64,000 bases of DNA from Hetaerina americana (lineage: Eukaryota > Arthropoda > Insecta > Odonata > Calopterygidae), in assembly GCA_022747635.1 (NCBI GenBank), contig JAKTNV010000004.1:23591679-23655678 (forward strand), in the 5' to 3' direction. Made by a program: the position numbers and the translations under genes. The notes below the pieces were generated by a model. That model saw only the letters and a program-made list of their open reading frames with translations, had not been told where the DNA came from and made no database searches. This document shows, one piece after another, positions 36,745 through 46,880 of the stretch (positions within the stretch are counted from its first letter, which is position 1; every line of letters starts with the position of its first letter).

Positions 36745-37925
36745 GTCACTAATCGAGAGGAATATAGAAAACAATCAGGACGTATTTGTTGGTTTCGTAA
36801 ATTTGAAAACTGTGTTTGAAACAATGAGCTGGGAAAAACAAATTAGTATATTGCAGAAAATAGGAATAGATTGGAGGGAAAGGAGGGAATCCACAACGTG
36901 TACATGTCTCAGACTACACAGGTGCGAGGGGGGAACGGGGAGTCCTGTTGGGCAGTATTAGGAAGAGGTGTAAGGCAGGGTTGCCCATTACCATCGTTGC
37001 TGTTCAACCTGCATGTAGAGGAAATGATTAAAGAGGCATGGGAAGAGCTGGGGTAGGAATGAAAGTCGGGGGGGAATTCGTAAAATCAGTTAGGTTTGCT
37101 GATAACCAAGCTTTAGTTTGTCAGTCAGCTAAGGGGTTGCAAGCATTGCTGAGTGAATTGGATATTCAATGCGACAGATATGGGATGAGAATCAATATTA
37201 ATAAAACAAAGGTTATGCGATTTTCTAGAAAGAAAAAGGCTAAGCTAAACATTAAAATAGGCGGGCAAAAACTAGAGCAGGTAGAATAGTTTACGTATCT
37301 CGGTAGTGTTTTGGAACAACATGGTCAAAGTAGTAGGGACGTAAGGAGGAGAATTGCGCTGGGAAAAGAGGCTTTCGCAAGGAGGAGGGAGTTCATGACA
37401 GGGACGTTGAGTAAGGATGTTAAGAAAAGACTCGTAAAAACTTTGATATGGAGCGTAGCTATGTACGGCGCGGAAACGTGGTCATTGAAGCAGGAGGATA
37501 GACGTAGATTGGAGGCTTTTTAAATGTGGGTGTGGAGAAGAATGGAGAAGGTGAAATGGACAGAAGAATGGAAAAGGTGAAATGGACAGAGAAGAAAACA
37601 AATGAGGAAGTACCGGGTATGGTGGGCGAAGAGAGGGGTTTGTTGGGGGAAATCCTATGGAGGCAGGAAAAGTGGACGAAGGGGGTATTGGCCGGCAGTG
37701 GAATGTTGAAGACTGTAATTGAGGGGAGAATGTTAGGCAAACGAGGAAAGGGAAGGAACAGGATAGAGATGTTGGACTGGATGAAGGGAGGAAGGATAAG
37801 CTTAGAGTTGAAGAGGGGCCTCATGTAGAGTAGGTTGCTGGATTGCGTTTTTGTTAGGACTGACAAAATAATAATTTGGTAGTTTTGTCCATCCAAAACC
37901 TACCAAAACCGGCATGTTGCTTTAT
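36745..37925 (+). mobile_element. LINE-A (RTE-type), longest copy, multiply inactivated
   Basis: This copy reaches further 5' than the others. DVFVGFVNLKTVFETMSW at about 36777-36830 is RT block A, with the catalytic Asp of the usual F(V/L)D(L/F)KKAFD replaced by Asn. GVRQGCPLPSLLFNLH and RFADNQALV follow, the latter with the second Asp of FADD also lost. A one-base deletion near 37050, a TAG at 37287-37289 and a TAA at 37521-37523 break the frame. A roughly 26-bp tandem duplication at 37538-37590 repeats the GTGAAATGGACAG region. The 3' UTR ends at about 37925, with its hairpin degraded (CTACCAAAACCGGCATG). It is dead, but useful for reconstructing family structure. Confidence 0.9.
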
Positions 37926-39198
37926 AATTTAAGTAATACCCTCCAGATTAAGCCCAATATGCTTAGTTCTCCCTATGAACACCAGGTTATCGCTCGTATC
38001 TCTTTAGAACTCACTTTTTCAGTCCTTTTCTAATTTCCCCCAGTTACATCTCCCCTACTCTATCGAAAACATCTTCCTTTTCTTCCACGGCATTCTGATA
38101 ACTAAAAACTTCATGTTTAAACCTTTTAAAATCTTTATTGACAAGTACACTACGATTATTTTAGATAATTCATCTTTTTCGATTTAAGTTCGTCACTTAC
38201 CGGAATGTAAAATTTCCATCATCCCTTCATGAACGAAATGATTTAATGAAATTAGGCGAATATATTTAAAATAAAAAAATGATGAGGAAATGATACAGGA
38301 TACGATAGAAGGAAGGTAAAAATTTAGCAATGCGGATAATGGAGGTTAGTAATATTCCGTGAGTTACGATTCATATGAGCGTTCTTTTCCCAACAAATTT
38401 ATCTTCGATCGGAGAGATTTATATTCATGAGTGCTAATCGGAGGTCGTGAATCTTTAGTGAGTGAGGCCCATGCAAAGACAGAATACCTTAAGAAGTTAC
38501 AGTGATGATTATAAGTATATAAGCCATTACGCTATAATCGGTGGGGCGAAAGATCTCCTCCGGATGACCGACCGTAACCATCTGGGGCTACCGCTGATTC
38601 ACGGAATCCACCTCGATTCCTCCTAAATGCCGCGCCGCAATGATTAAAGATAACTGCGGCACCACTGAGAGGAGCCAAAGCCTATTTTGCGAGTCACAAA
38701 TACAAATATCTTATGACCTTCACCTTCCAAATTATCTCCACCTAAGAAGCCATTAACAAATGCACAAAACGATGAAACACGAAAACAACTTTTCATCATT
38801 CAAGACCCCATGAGACATCATACCAAGCTGTTAAACTGTTTGAAACCAATATCACTCCGGGTTCCCTAAGCGGTCTTTGGAGAAAAATCTGGGTTTATGT
38901 CGTGGTCGGAATTTATACACAGATATAATTTACAACAGTTTTATACAGCGTGTGAGCGCAATGAATTTTTAAAGAGGTCTCAAATTAAATTATGCTCCAT
39001 ATTTAAAGTTGCTCCCTCGAAATTGATTGTCTTATGCGTAACTTTGAGAAATATATTAGTAATTGAGGCAAAACTTCTTGGTTTTTCCAGAGGTTTTATT
39101 TAAACATGACGCGAGTCCTGATGTAAGACGTCACTATCAGACAAGTTGCTCACAGAATTATCCCAACCCCTCTCTGCTTTCAATCCATCTTCTAAAAT
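37926..39198. other. no recognised feature
   Basis: Unrecognised AT-rich DNA. Confidence 0.45.
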
Positions 39199-39291
39199 AG
39201 TAACACTTAAAAGGGTCATACCTGAAGAAGGCCTCGGAAAAGGCCGAAAGCTTAAACAATCTACAATGTGAGTGTCCTTTTAGGTGTTACT
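39199..39291 (+). ncRNA. hairpin with hammerhead-like core
   Basis: The ends AGTAACACTTAAAAGG (39199-39214) and CCTTTTAGGTGTTACT (39276-39291) pair at 15 of 16 positions. Between them lie CTGAAGA (39222-39228), extra A, stem II GGCC/GGCC (39230-39233 with 39242-39245), GAAAG (39246-39250) and GTC (39274-39276), with TGTGAGTGTCCTTT shared with FB2. The outer stem is in the right place for stem I, but seven or eight unpaired bases precede the core. The canonical C after GAAA is G. Confidence 0.45.
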
Positions 39292-39343
39292 GTTTTATTT
39301 GTGTTATATTGAGCCGTCCAAATATTATACTGATTGGGTGAGT

Positions 39344-39346
<3 letters not shown>

Positions 39347-39394
<48 letters not shown>
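39347..39394. repeat. (TA)n microsatellite
   Basis: TA run between the 39.2-kb hairpin and FB2. Confidence 0.97.
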
Positions 39395-39400
<6 letters not shown>

Positions 39401-39484
39401 CTTCGAAATGGAACGCTCATCGGCGACACACAAATATATAAAAACACAGATGTAGATTTTTAGAATATAGAGACACAAAGAAAG

Positions 39485-39536
39485 GACACTCACAATTTGT
39501 TATTTTACGTTTCGACAGCACGGCTGTCGTCTTCAG
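39485..39536 (-). ncRNA. hammerhead-like ribozyme core, FB2 left arm
   Basis: Minus-strand CTGAAGA (39536-39530), extra C, stem II GACAG/CTGTC, GAAAC (39513-39509), then GTC at 39487-39485. It is the mirror copy of 39994-40045. Confidence 0.5.
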
Positions 39537-39993
39537 AATGACGTTCTCGGGGAAGAGCGGAGAGGATGTGCGGGGGAGAGGTGGGGGAAGGAGAGGTAAA
39601 GGGACCAATAGGAAATGAACAAGGGGGTGGGGGGGATATGTAGGCAGCCAATTGATGCATTCAGTGGGCTTGGTTCAGCCCGGGCGGTTTGAATGATTGG
39701 GCCACCCAGATATGCGCCATCTCGCGGGTTCTCACCTCTATTATACTCGCAGATTTGGGAAGGATTTCAATCACCGAAACAGAGAAGCAGTCGTCACAAG
39801 CGCATGCGAGATGGCGCATATCTGGGTGGCCCAATCATTCAAACCGCCCGGGCTGAACCAAGCCCACTGAATGCATCAATTGGCTGCCTACATATCCCCC
39901 CCACCCCCTATTTCATTTCCTATTGGTCCCTTTACCTCTCCTTCCCCCACCTCTCCCCGCACATCCTCTCCGCTCTTCCCCGAGAACGTCATT

Positions 39994-40045
39994 CTGAAGA
40001 CGACAGCCGTGCTGTCGAAACGTAAAATAACAGATTGTGAGTGTC
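39994..40045 (+). ncRNA. hammerhead-like ribozyme core, FB2 right arm
   Basis: CTGAAGA (39994-40000), extra C, stem II GACAG/CTGTC (40002-40006 with 40012-40016), GAAAC (40017-40021), and GTC at 40043-40045 after a 21-base stem-III region. The stem III bases next to the core could pair (AC with GT). No clear stem I is seen. Confidence 0.5.
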
Positions 40046-40086
40046 CTTTCTTTGTGTCTCTATATTCTAAAAATCTACATCTGTGT

Positions 40087-40107
40087 TTATATATATATAT
40101 ATATATA

Positions 40108-40164
<57 letters not shown>
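40087..40164. repeat. (TA)n microsatellite
   Basis: TA tract with a small AAACA interruption near 40107, between the FB2 right arm and the third copy. Confidence 0.95.
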
Positions 40165-40170
40165 CATATA

Positions 40171-40269
40171 AAAACACAGATGTAGATTTTTAGAATATAG
40201 AGACACAAAGAAAGGACACTCACAATTTGTTATTTTACGTTTCGACAGCACGGCTGTCGTCTTCAGAAT
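40171..40269 (-). mobile_element. third partial FB2 copy
   Basis: Matches the left arm (39443-39539) base for base over nearly 100 positions and stops three bases outside the CTGAAGA core (at ATTCTGAAGA on the minus strand). The unit therefore begins at the ribozyme-like motif. (TA)n follows on both sides. Confidence 0.88.
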
Positions 40270-40273
40270 TCAA

Positions 40274-40274
<1 letters not shown>

Positions 40275-40334
<60 letters not shown>
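40275..40334. repeat. (TA)n microsatellite
   Basis: TA run between the third FB2 copy and a LINE-A fragment. Confidence 0.97.
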
Positions 40335-40337
<3 letters not shown>

Positions 40338-40515
40338 TAATTTAACCAACCCTCTGGCTGACTGAAAAACTAAAGCTTGGTAATCAGCGAACCTTACTGA
40401 TTTTACGAATTCCCCGCCCACTTTCTTTCCTACTTCCAGTTCTTCCCATACCTCTTTAATCATTTCCTCTACATATAGGTTGAACAGCGACGGTGATAAT
40501 GGGTTGCCAATTATC
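40338..40515 (-). mobile_element. LINE-A RT core fragment
   Basis: The minus strand encodes PLSPSLFNLYVEEMIKEVW, then VGGEFVKSVRFADYQALV. The catalytic pair is FADY where the family has FADD, so it is inactive. Both ends are truncated and the 3' end of the LINE is absent, so this is a rearranged piece. An 11-bp inverted repeat ACGGTGATAAT/ATTATCACCGT sits at its left-reading end (40489-40519). Confidence 0.85.
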
Positions 40516-40587
40516 ACCGTTTGTCTGTGTCCACTAGTGCTAGGTGTTATTCAATATTATTCACGTTCGTGAGACTTTCAAAGAGTG

Positions 40588-40796
<209 letters not shown>

Positions 40797-41245
40797 TGAT
40801 AATGACGTGGATGAGGAATATTGATTCCATACAATTACAAATGCGATTATGAGACATCATTTTGTCGCGCCACAAGAAAATACTAGAGGGAATGCCCAAA
40901 TGTGCATTTATCAAAGGGAGAGAATGACGTAAATGTTACTGTTGGCATACATTTGCCACCATACCTATTTTGAGATCATGTTAGATAAGACAGCAGTCGC
41001 GTAGGAGATAATTAGAATTGGTAGTTCATATTTATTGTCGATATCCGGTATGTTCTTTCCTGCGTTATTTTTTTATTTCACAGACCCATATATTTCACAA
41101 CTCTACACTTCGATTTGAATATACGTATCCTGTTTTTGAATAATGTCCCATGCAAGTTCTTTCTTGCGTGTGGTTATTATTTGTTGAGTGCATAATCAAA
41201 CTAATAATGTATTTGTGTAGAAGTGACATGATTTGGATTGCGCAT
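40797..41245. other. no recognised feature
   Basis: AT-rich DNA without recognised features. Confidence 0.45.
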
Positions 41246-41308
41246 GGTCCAACACCGCCGCCACGCGTCCTTGCCACGCTTTGCGGAGTATGGCAAATAT
41301 GTAGATAA
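41246..41308 (+). repeat. LINE-B/SINE shared 3' tail, solitary copy
   Basis: CCGCCGCCACGCGTCCTTG and GCGGAGTATGGCAAATATGT match the shared tail. No head was found upstream. Confidence 0.75.
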
Positions 41309-41587
41309 ACAAGACCTACATTCTGAACAGATTTTTCGGAAAGTCTACACTAAAAGTATTAGTGCACAAAATATAGTCTCTCATACACCTAAAGAGCATA
41401 TGTAGGTGTAAAGACACAACATTGTTGTAGGAGTTAATAAAATACAGCTCCGAGTATATCACATACTGTTTACCCTGAAATACCTAGTGCCTATTCAGCA
41501 CATTTTTGTCCCAATACAAAATTCATGCTTCTGATTACTGTTGAAATAAATTTTAATGAAAGTGTTAACGAGAGGTTCAATTTCAAC

Positions 41588-41885
41588 GGGGGCGTAGCTC
41601 AGGTGGTAGAGCGCTTGCTTAACGTGTGAGAGGTACCGGGATCGATACCTTGCGCCTCAAAGTTTTTAGATGAATGTGTATGTTAGTCGGTGGTTTGAGT
41701 GTTTGCATGTGCGTGGGGTGTAATTGTTCTTGCATGAATGTATCCCATGTTTTGTTTGCAGATGGTATTAATCTGTGGCTTTTTCATGCAGTGTCTTTTC
41801 TTTTCTTTCTTAATTACGGCTGGTGTCCTAACAACCCCCGCCACACGCCCTTGCGACGGCTCGCGGAGTTTTAAGTAGATGTAGA
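41588..41885 (+). mobile_element. SINE1, tRNA-Ala-like head with LINE-B tail
   Basis: The head 41588-41659 looks like a tRNA-Ala gene: TAGCTCAGGTGGTAGAGCG (A box), CTTGC/GTGAG anticodon stem, GGGATCGATACC (B box). The anticodon loop is TTAACGT, triplet AAC (a valine anticodon), and the first acceptor pair and part of the T stem are broken. A roughly 160-base body follows, then the tail 41826-41885 (CCCCCGCCACACGCCC through AGTAGATGTAGA), which is also present on LINE-B copies. tRNA head plus LINE-like 3' tail is the standard plan of a SINE mobilised by a partner LINE. Confidence 0.88.
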
Positions 41886-44800
41886 ACAATCAAAAAGGTT
41901 CACCCTCCTCTACATCACTACCTACTTGTCCACAGATTAACATCATTTAGATGACTACTTTATCAAAATGTTTATTTTTGTGAAAGAGCTACGCCTGCAT
42001 GAAACTTAGGGCAGTGCAACATATTAAAAACGTGAAAAAACAAATGATACGCATATGTGTATTGCTCTTGGATGAATGAAAATATTTTTCTGTAATTGAA
42101 GCATTTTGATATGGGTTTATCCACGATTATTTCATCTGGGTATAATTTGAGCATACTCAGTGAAATTGAAGATTTTATGTCACAACACCAATGAGTATTT
42201 TTAATACGCTCATAATATTTCCTCAGGTTCTATTTTCTGCCAATACCATAAAATAAAATATGGCACCTCTTTTAGTCGCCTTCTTAATCATAATTCTTAC
42301 CAGCAGATACACTACAGCAATATTTGAGGAATACGTCGAACAAAAATATCTTAACTACTATAGGAACACGACGGCCATATTTTGTAAAATGTGCCTGAGC
42401 TCTCTTAAAGGGGGGGACTCGTCATTAATTTAAATAGACGCTCGAATTAAACTTTATAGCAACGTCCTCAACGCTACTTTGAATCGGAGGGGGTCTTTTA
42501 AAGTGGCTAGTGTAGGCAAGGCATAATTCGCATAGTATAACGGATGGATTAACTCAGGTTTGAATTATTTAAGACAGAAAGCTTCATACTTTTAGGAAAC
42601 GCGGGATGAACAAGTAAACGAATTTTTAATGAACACGAGCCGACTAAAGATATATTCACTCGTAATGAAATAGGATGCATAAAGTCTTGTGAAAATTGAA
42701 GTATTTTTGAAAAATTTGATTCCAAAAATCTTGATATTTCATTAGTAATTGAGGAATTAGGTTGAAATAGCACTGCTACAAAACCATCTACAAACAAAAC
42801 AAACACTCATGAGCAGATCATATTTGTGGTTAACTATAGCCTGATTATCTCGAAGTCTCGATTAGATTCACTGAATACAGGAATACTCTTAGATTCCAAG
42901 CAGCCGGTTTCAGAGATCTCTGAGAGGACAGTCAGACAGTACTAGGGTCAGGACAGTCAGAAGAGAGCCGTAAATACTAGCTGAGAAACCAAAGTACTTA
43001 TGTGAAAAGTAGGAAAACAAATTAATGGTTTAGGCAGAAGAAAATAACTCTTCGGAATTTTAATTCATGATCTGTTATTCACAAGTCTTAGGTTTCAGCG
43101 AATCACGTCATCATCAGGTGGCGATAAGTACTTTGACTTGCTTTGAGACATGAATGGGAAATCAGTAAGTGTTACGCTAAGCAAAAATATTACCATGACA
43201 AGAAAAACAAGAGATAAAAGTGAAATTGAAAACATGAAAAAGGTAAGCAGTTAATTAAATGCGACGACTGATAGGCAAAGCACACTGAAAGGACTGGATT
43301 CAGCTTCACCATGAGGGTCAACGATCAAAGGAAATGTTTCGTGACAGGAAAACAGCACTCATTCTTCGTCCAACACCGTATGATACATGCCCACCAGATA
43401 AACTTCCTTCCCAAAATCCTTCACCCCGAAGACGACCAAAGAAGATTTGAACGCTCTCGCAAGCCTCGTGATAGTGCGACAAGACATGGGAAATATATAT
43501 ATACCGTTGGTAACCGGACGGGTGCGTCCTTCCTACTACCCACCTAATTTATTTCGAACAAACCAGAACATAAATCAGCGTCAGAATTCCCACTCACATG
43601 TAAAAGCTGAAGATGCAGTGCCCACATTGTGCAGCTCAAGGATAAAGGTATGAAAAATTAAGTGGTTCTCTTTTTTTCCCTACCCCTTGTCTCCATCCAC
43701 CCCTTGCTGATTGTGCCGACGTTGACTTGAAATAAACCCCTCCTACTCCGCCCCTTCTCCTATCCATTTTCTTCTCCCCCTTCCTGACCTCCCCACCAAC
43801 CGCATCAACTATATTGATGGTTCCCAACGCCATCCTATCCATTCACACATTCTCAAGTATGCATAAAAAACTCAACACACTCATTACTAACTGAACACAT
43901 GGATGTGGTGAATAATAAATTTATAGTGAGAGCTCCGAAAACATTTTCTTTTTTCCTTCTCTCAATTAGAAGCGATCCCACACAGTAAATCCTGATATCA
44001 ACGATCTGCCAAGCTAATAAGAATGAAAAGGATGACTCAAGAAACGGTTATGGTGGTTGAAAATTGAAATTCAGCAACTTGGTTTTCCATATATTCGCTA
44101 GTTCAGTAGGAATAGCTTTACGGAATAAGAGTCACCTTGAAATTTAATTTCCTCTGGGAAAAAGGATCCGCTCGAATTTACGTGCAAGGTCCTCTATTCT
44201 CACGTGCTCTTCCAGCTAATGGCCCCTATGGCAGAGACCGAATTGCGAGGAGCCCTCGACCTTGGCTCGAATCTGTTTTGTGTAACACATGGAGCACACA
44301 AAACCGAGGTCAAACGAATGGGAGAAGGGAGTAGATGGAGGGAGAACATGGACCAGCATTCAATTACTCACGCTGCCCTTCTCTCCCAAAATCTCTTTGT
44401 CCAATGATACGCGCTGGCTTCGAGGCTGAATGTACATCGGCGGTAAAATAGGATCGGACATATAAAGGAAGTTATCAACCGCCTGATAAACCGAAAAAAA
44501 CGAGGATTACTTTCCTCGAATATACGTGGTTAGTAGTCTTGAGGGTCAACACACGAACAATTATCAAATAGAAGACAGCACCAAGATGGTACCATCTTGT
44601 GATGCGGAAATACATACAACTTCAAGACGCAAACTGCTTTAAAGGCCCGCTAAAACGAAAATAATATACAAATATGTTTTAGCAATAAAATGCTAGTTGA
44701 ATATTTACACGAGAATCGAGAAGTATTTTCAGTCAGAAAAATACAAGCCCGTAAATTAGCAGTTGACTCATTCAAAAAGGCATGTAAGCGTCAATTCAAC

Positions 44801-44982
44801 TGAGACCCTCTCCTAAAACTCCTTTCAATGTGTTATCGCCGGTTATTTCCAGCGCCCTACCCAATAACATCCTAAAGCCGACGGCGGCGGTTGACATTTC
44901 ATGTAGCGAATTGAAACACGTGTTGAAAATCCTTAGCTGTTAGACATCTCCCAGACCTCATCAAACACCATTTTACATGTGT
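41886..44982. other. no recognised gene
   Basis: Unrecognised DNA. A possible degenerate ribozyme-like motif lies at 43092-43117 and an 11-base direct repeat AGGACAGTCAG occurs twice near 42926-42962. A GC-richer patch at 44140-44400 has no coding signature. Confidence 0.4.
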
Positions 44983-45068
44983 GTACATATATATATATAT
45001 GTATATATGTGTATATATATATATGTATATATATATAATCACTAAGATATGTATATATATAAATATAT
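44983..45068. repeat. TA-rich microsatellite
   Basis: Interrupted TA/TG repeats forming the A/T-rich 3' end of SINE3. Confidence 0.9.
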
Positions 45069-45069
45069 A

Positions 45070-45352
45070 AAAACCATAAACACAGTAATCAACCCGAAGG
45101 TCGGTATAGTAGGTGATGGTAGAGATCACTCAGTGCTAAGCCCTGTACGGCGTGTGAAACTTCACACATCAGGGTAGGGGGGCCAGTTCCTTTCTCTGTG
45201 CCGGTTATGGTGTCCCAGGAAGACCTCGTACCCGAAAAATCACTTTAGCTTGGGTGGAGCTGCTTGTGCCCAGAGTGCCTCGCCCGGGAATCGAACCCAG
45301 GACCCTCCGGTCAACAGTCCAACACCCTACCCACTGGACTAGCGCGACCCAC
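45070..45352 (-). mobile_element. SINE3, tRNA-derived
   Basis: On the minus strand, 45352-45282 carries TAGTCCAGTGGGT (A box) and GGGTTCGATTCCC (B box) with a CTGTTGA anticodon-type loop (triplet GTT). The anticodon stem is mispaired, so it is not a real tRNA. The body ends in TGTGTTTATGGTTTTTATAT. The last 105 bases are shared with 61470-61575. It is inserted beside a LINE-A copy of the same orientation. Confidence 0.85.
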
Positions 45353-45386
45353 ATATAAATGTACGTACGTATATTTACATATAACT

Positions 45387-45437
45387 CGTATATGTACATA
45401 TATATATGTATATTTTATATATATATATATATATATA
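45387..45437. repeat. TA-rich microsatellite
   Basis: TA repeats at the 3' end of the LINE-A copy at 45447-46492 and upstream of SINE3. Confidence 0.88.
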
Positions 45438-45446
45438 ATTATTATC

Positions 45447-46492
45447 AGGTAATCTACCGGTTAAGGTAGGTTTTTGGATGAACATACCTACCAAATAAAT
45501 ATTTTGGGACTCCTAACAAAACATAATTCAGAGCAGCGTACTCTACATCAAGTCCCTCTTTATCTCTGTGTACTTCCTCCCTTAATCCCATCCAACATCC
45601 CTATCCTCTTCCTGCCCTTTCTTCCTTTCCCTAACATTCTCCCCTCTATTACAGTCTTTAACATCCCACGGCTGATCAATACATAATCATCTATTTATCA
45701 CCATAACTATTACTTCCTCATTTGTTTTCCTTTCGGTCCATGTTAGCTACTCCATAGTTCTCCACACTCACATTTTGAAAGCCTCCTATTTACTTCTATC
45801 CTCCTGCTTCATTGACAACGTTTTCACATTGCACATAACTACGCTACACATCAAAGATGTAACTAGTTTTTTCTTAACTTCCTTACTAAACGCCCCTGTC
45901 ATCAACTCCCTCCTTGTGGAAGCCTTTTTGCCTTGCGCTATTCGTCTCCTTACGCCCCTACTACTTTGACCATATTGGTTCAAAACACTTCTGAGATATG
46001 TAAACCGTTCTACCTGCTGTAGTTTTTACCCGCCTATTTTAATGTTTAGCTTCACCTTTTTCTTTCTGGAAAATCGTAGAGCCTTTATTTTATCAATATT
46101 GATTCTCATCCCATATGTGTCGCACTGAATTTCCAAATGCACTCAGCAACGCTTGCAACCCCTTTGCTGACTGACAAATTAGACCTTGGTCATTAGCAAA
46201 CCTAACTGATTTTAGAAATTCCCCGCCGACTTTCATTCCCCCTCCCATTTCTTCCCAAATCTCTTTAATCATATACTCCACGCAAGCGTTGAACACCTCC
46301 GAAGATAATGGACAACCCTGCATTACACCTCTGCCTTACAATGCCCATCCGGATTTTCCGTCCCCCACTTGAACCTGAGCAGTCTGAGGCATGTACGAGT
46401 TGCTGATTAGCCTCCTGTCTCTCCAATCTATTCCTATTTTCTGTAAGGTAAGTAATCATTTGCCTTGCTCTTCATCCTTTTGTCGATGATCT
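45447..46492 (-). mobile_element. LINE-A (RTE-type), minus strand, degenerate
   Basis: Reading leftward: LQKIGIDWRDRRLI near 46440, a CNAGLS-like version of the RQGCPLS box, then FANDQGLICQSAKG (FADD changed to FAND), then DVRRRIA- and ETWSLKQ-type segments with several frameshifts, and the 3' UTR with GGTAG/CTACC at 45455-45473. The first catalytic Asp of the FADD pair is lost. It touches SINE2b at 46493, so one element probably inserted beside the other. Confidence 0.85.
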
Positions 46493-46880
46493 TAGTAGCA
46501 GTAGTAGTATTAAGGGGAGGCGACCGACAACCAAGGTCATTTGCACCATTTGGGATGGACAGGAAAGGATTAAGGGTGGAGAGAAATCTGGTGTCGGCAT
46601 TAGCCTACTCTTAACGATGGGCGCCAAGGAGTCCGCAGTTTAACGTCCCATCCGACGGACGGCGTATCCACTCAAAGCACCTCAAGTAGGGATCAAGATA
46701 CCACTAAAAAATTTTCGACGCCGCCGGGATTCGAACCCGAGCCCTCCGTGTGGGAAGCCAGTAGGATAGCCACGTCTCGATCTCCTTGATGGGATATACC
46801 TAAAAAATTCAGCCACCGCCGGGTGTTCGAACCTGGGTCCTCCGGCTCGAAAGTCATAACGCTTTACACCGCACGATCTC
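46493..46880 (-). mobile_element. SINE2b, dimeric tRNA-like heads
   Basis: The minus strand has two tRNA-type B boxes about 94 bases apart, GGTTCGAACACCC (46833-46821) and GGTTCGAATCC (46737-46727). Each is followed by GGCGGYG, and the spacers share a WTTTTTTAGG/WTTTTTTAGT stretch. The common body follows, with CCGTCCGTCGGATGGGACG, and the tail ends in (ACT)n next to 46493. The copy at 16171-16450 shares the body but shows at most one head. Confidence 0.82.

Larger units (their letters stand above)
39443..40088. mobile_element. Foldback element FB2, 283-bp inverted arms
   Basis: 39443-39725 and 39806-40088 are reverse complements with few mismatches and an 80-base spacer. Each arm runs from the AAACACAGATG/CATCTGTGTTT end through a hammerhead-like core and a G- or C-rich stretch to GCGCCATCTCGC. 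TA repeats begin at or near both outer ends. A third partial copy follows at 40171. No protein is encoded. I could not identify clear target duplications. Confidence 0.9.

Noticed and set aside
41588..41659. Functional tRNA-Ala or tRNA-Val gene
   Set aside because: The acceptor and T stems are mispaired, and the segment is the head of a SINE with a LINE-derived tail.
43607..43640. Another CTGAAGAT-hairpin core
   Set aside because: CTGAAGATGCAG is present but no GAAAC follows a pairing stem.
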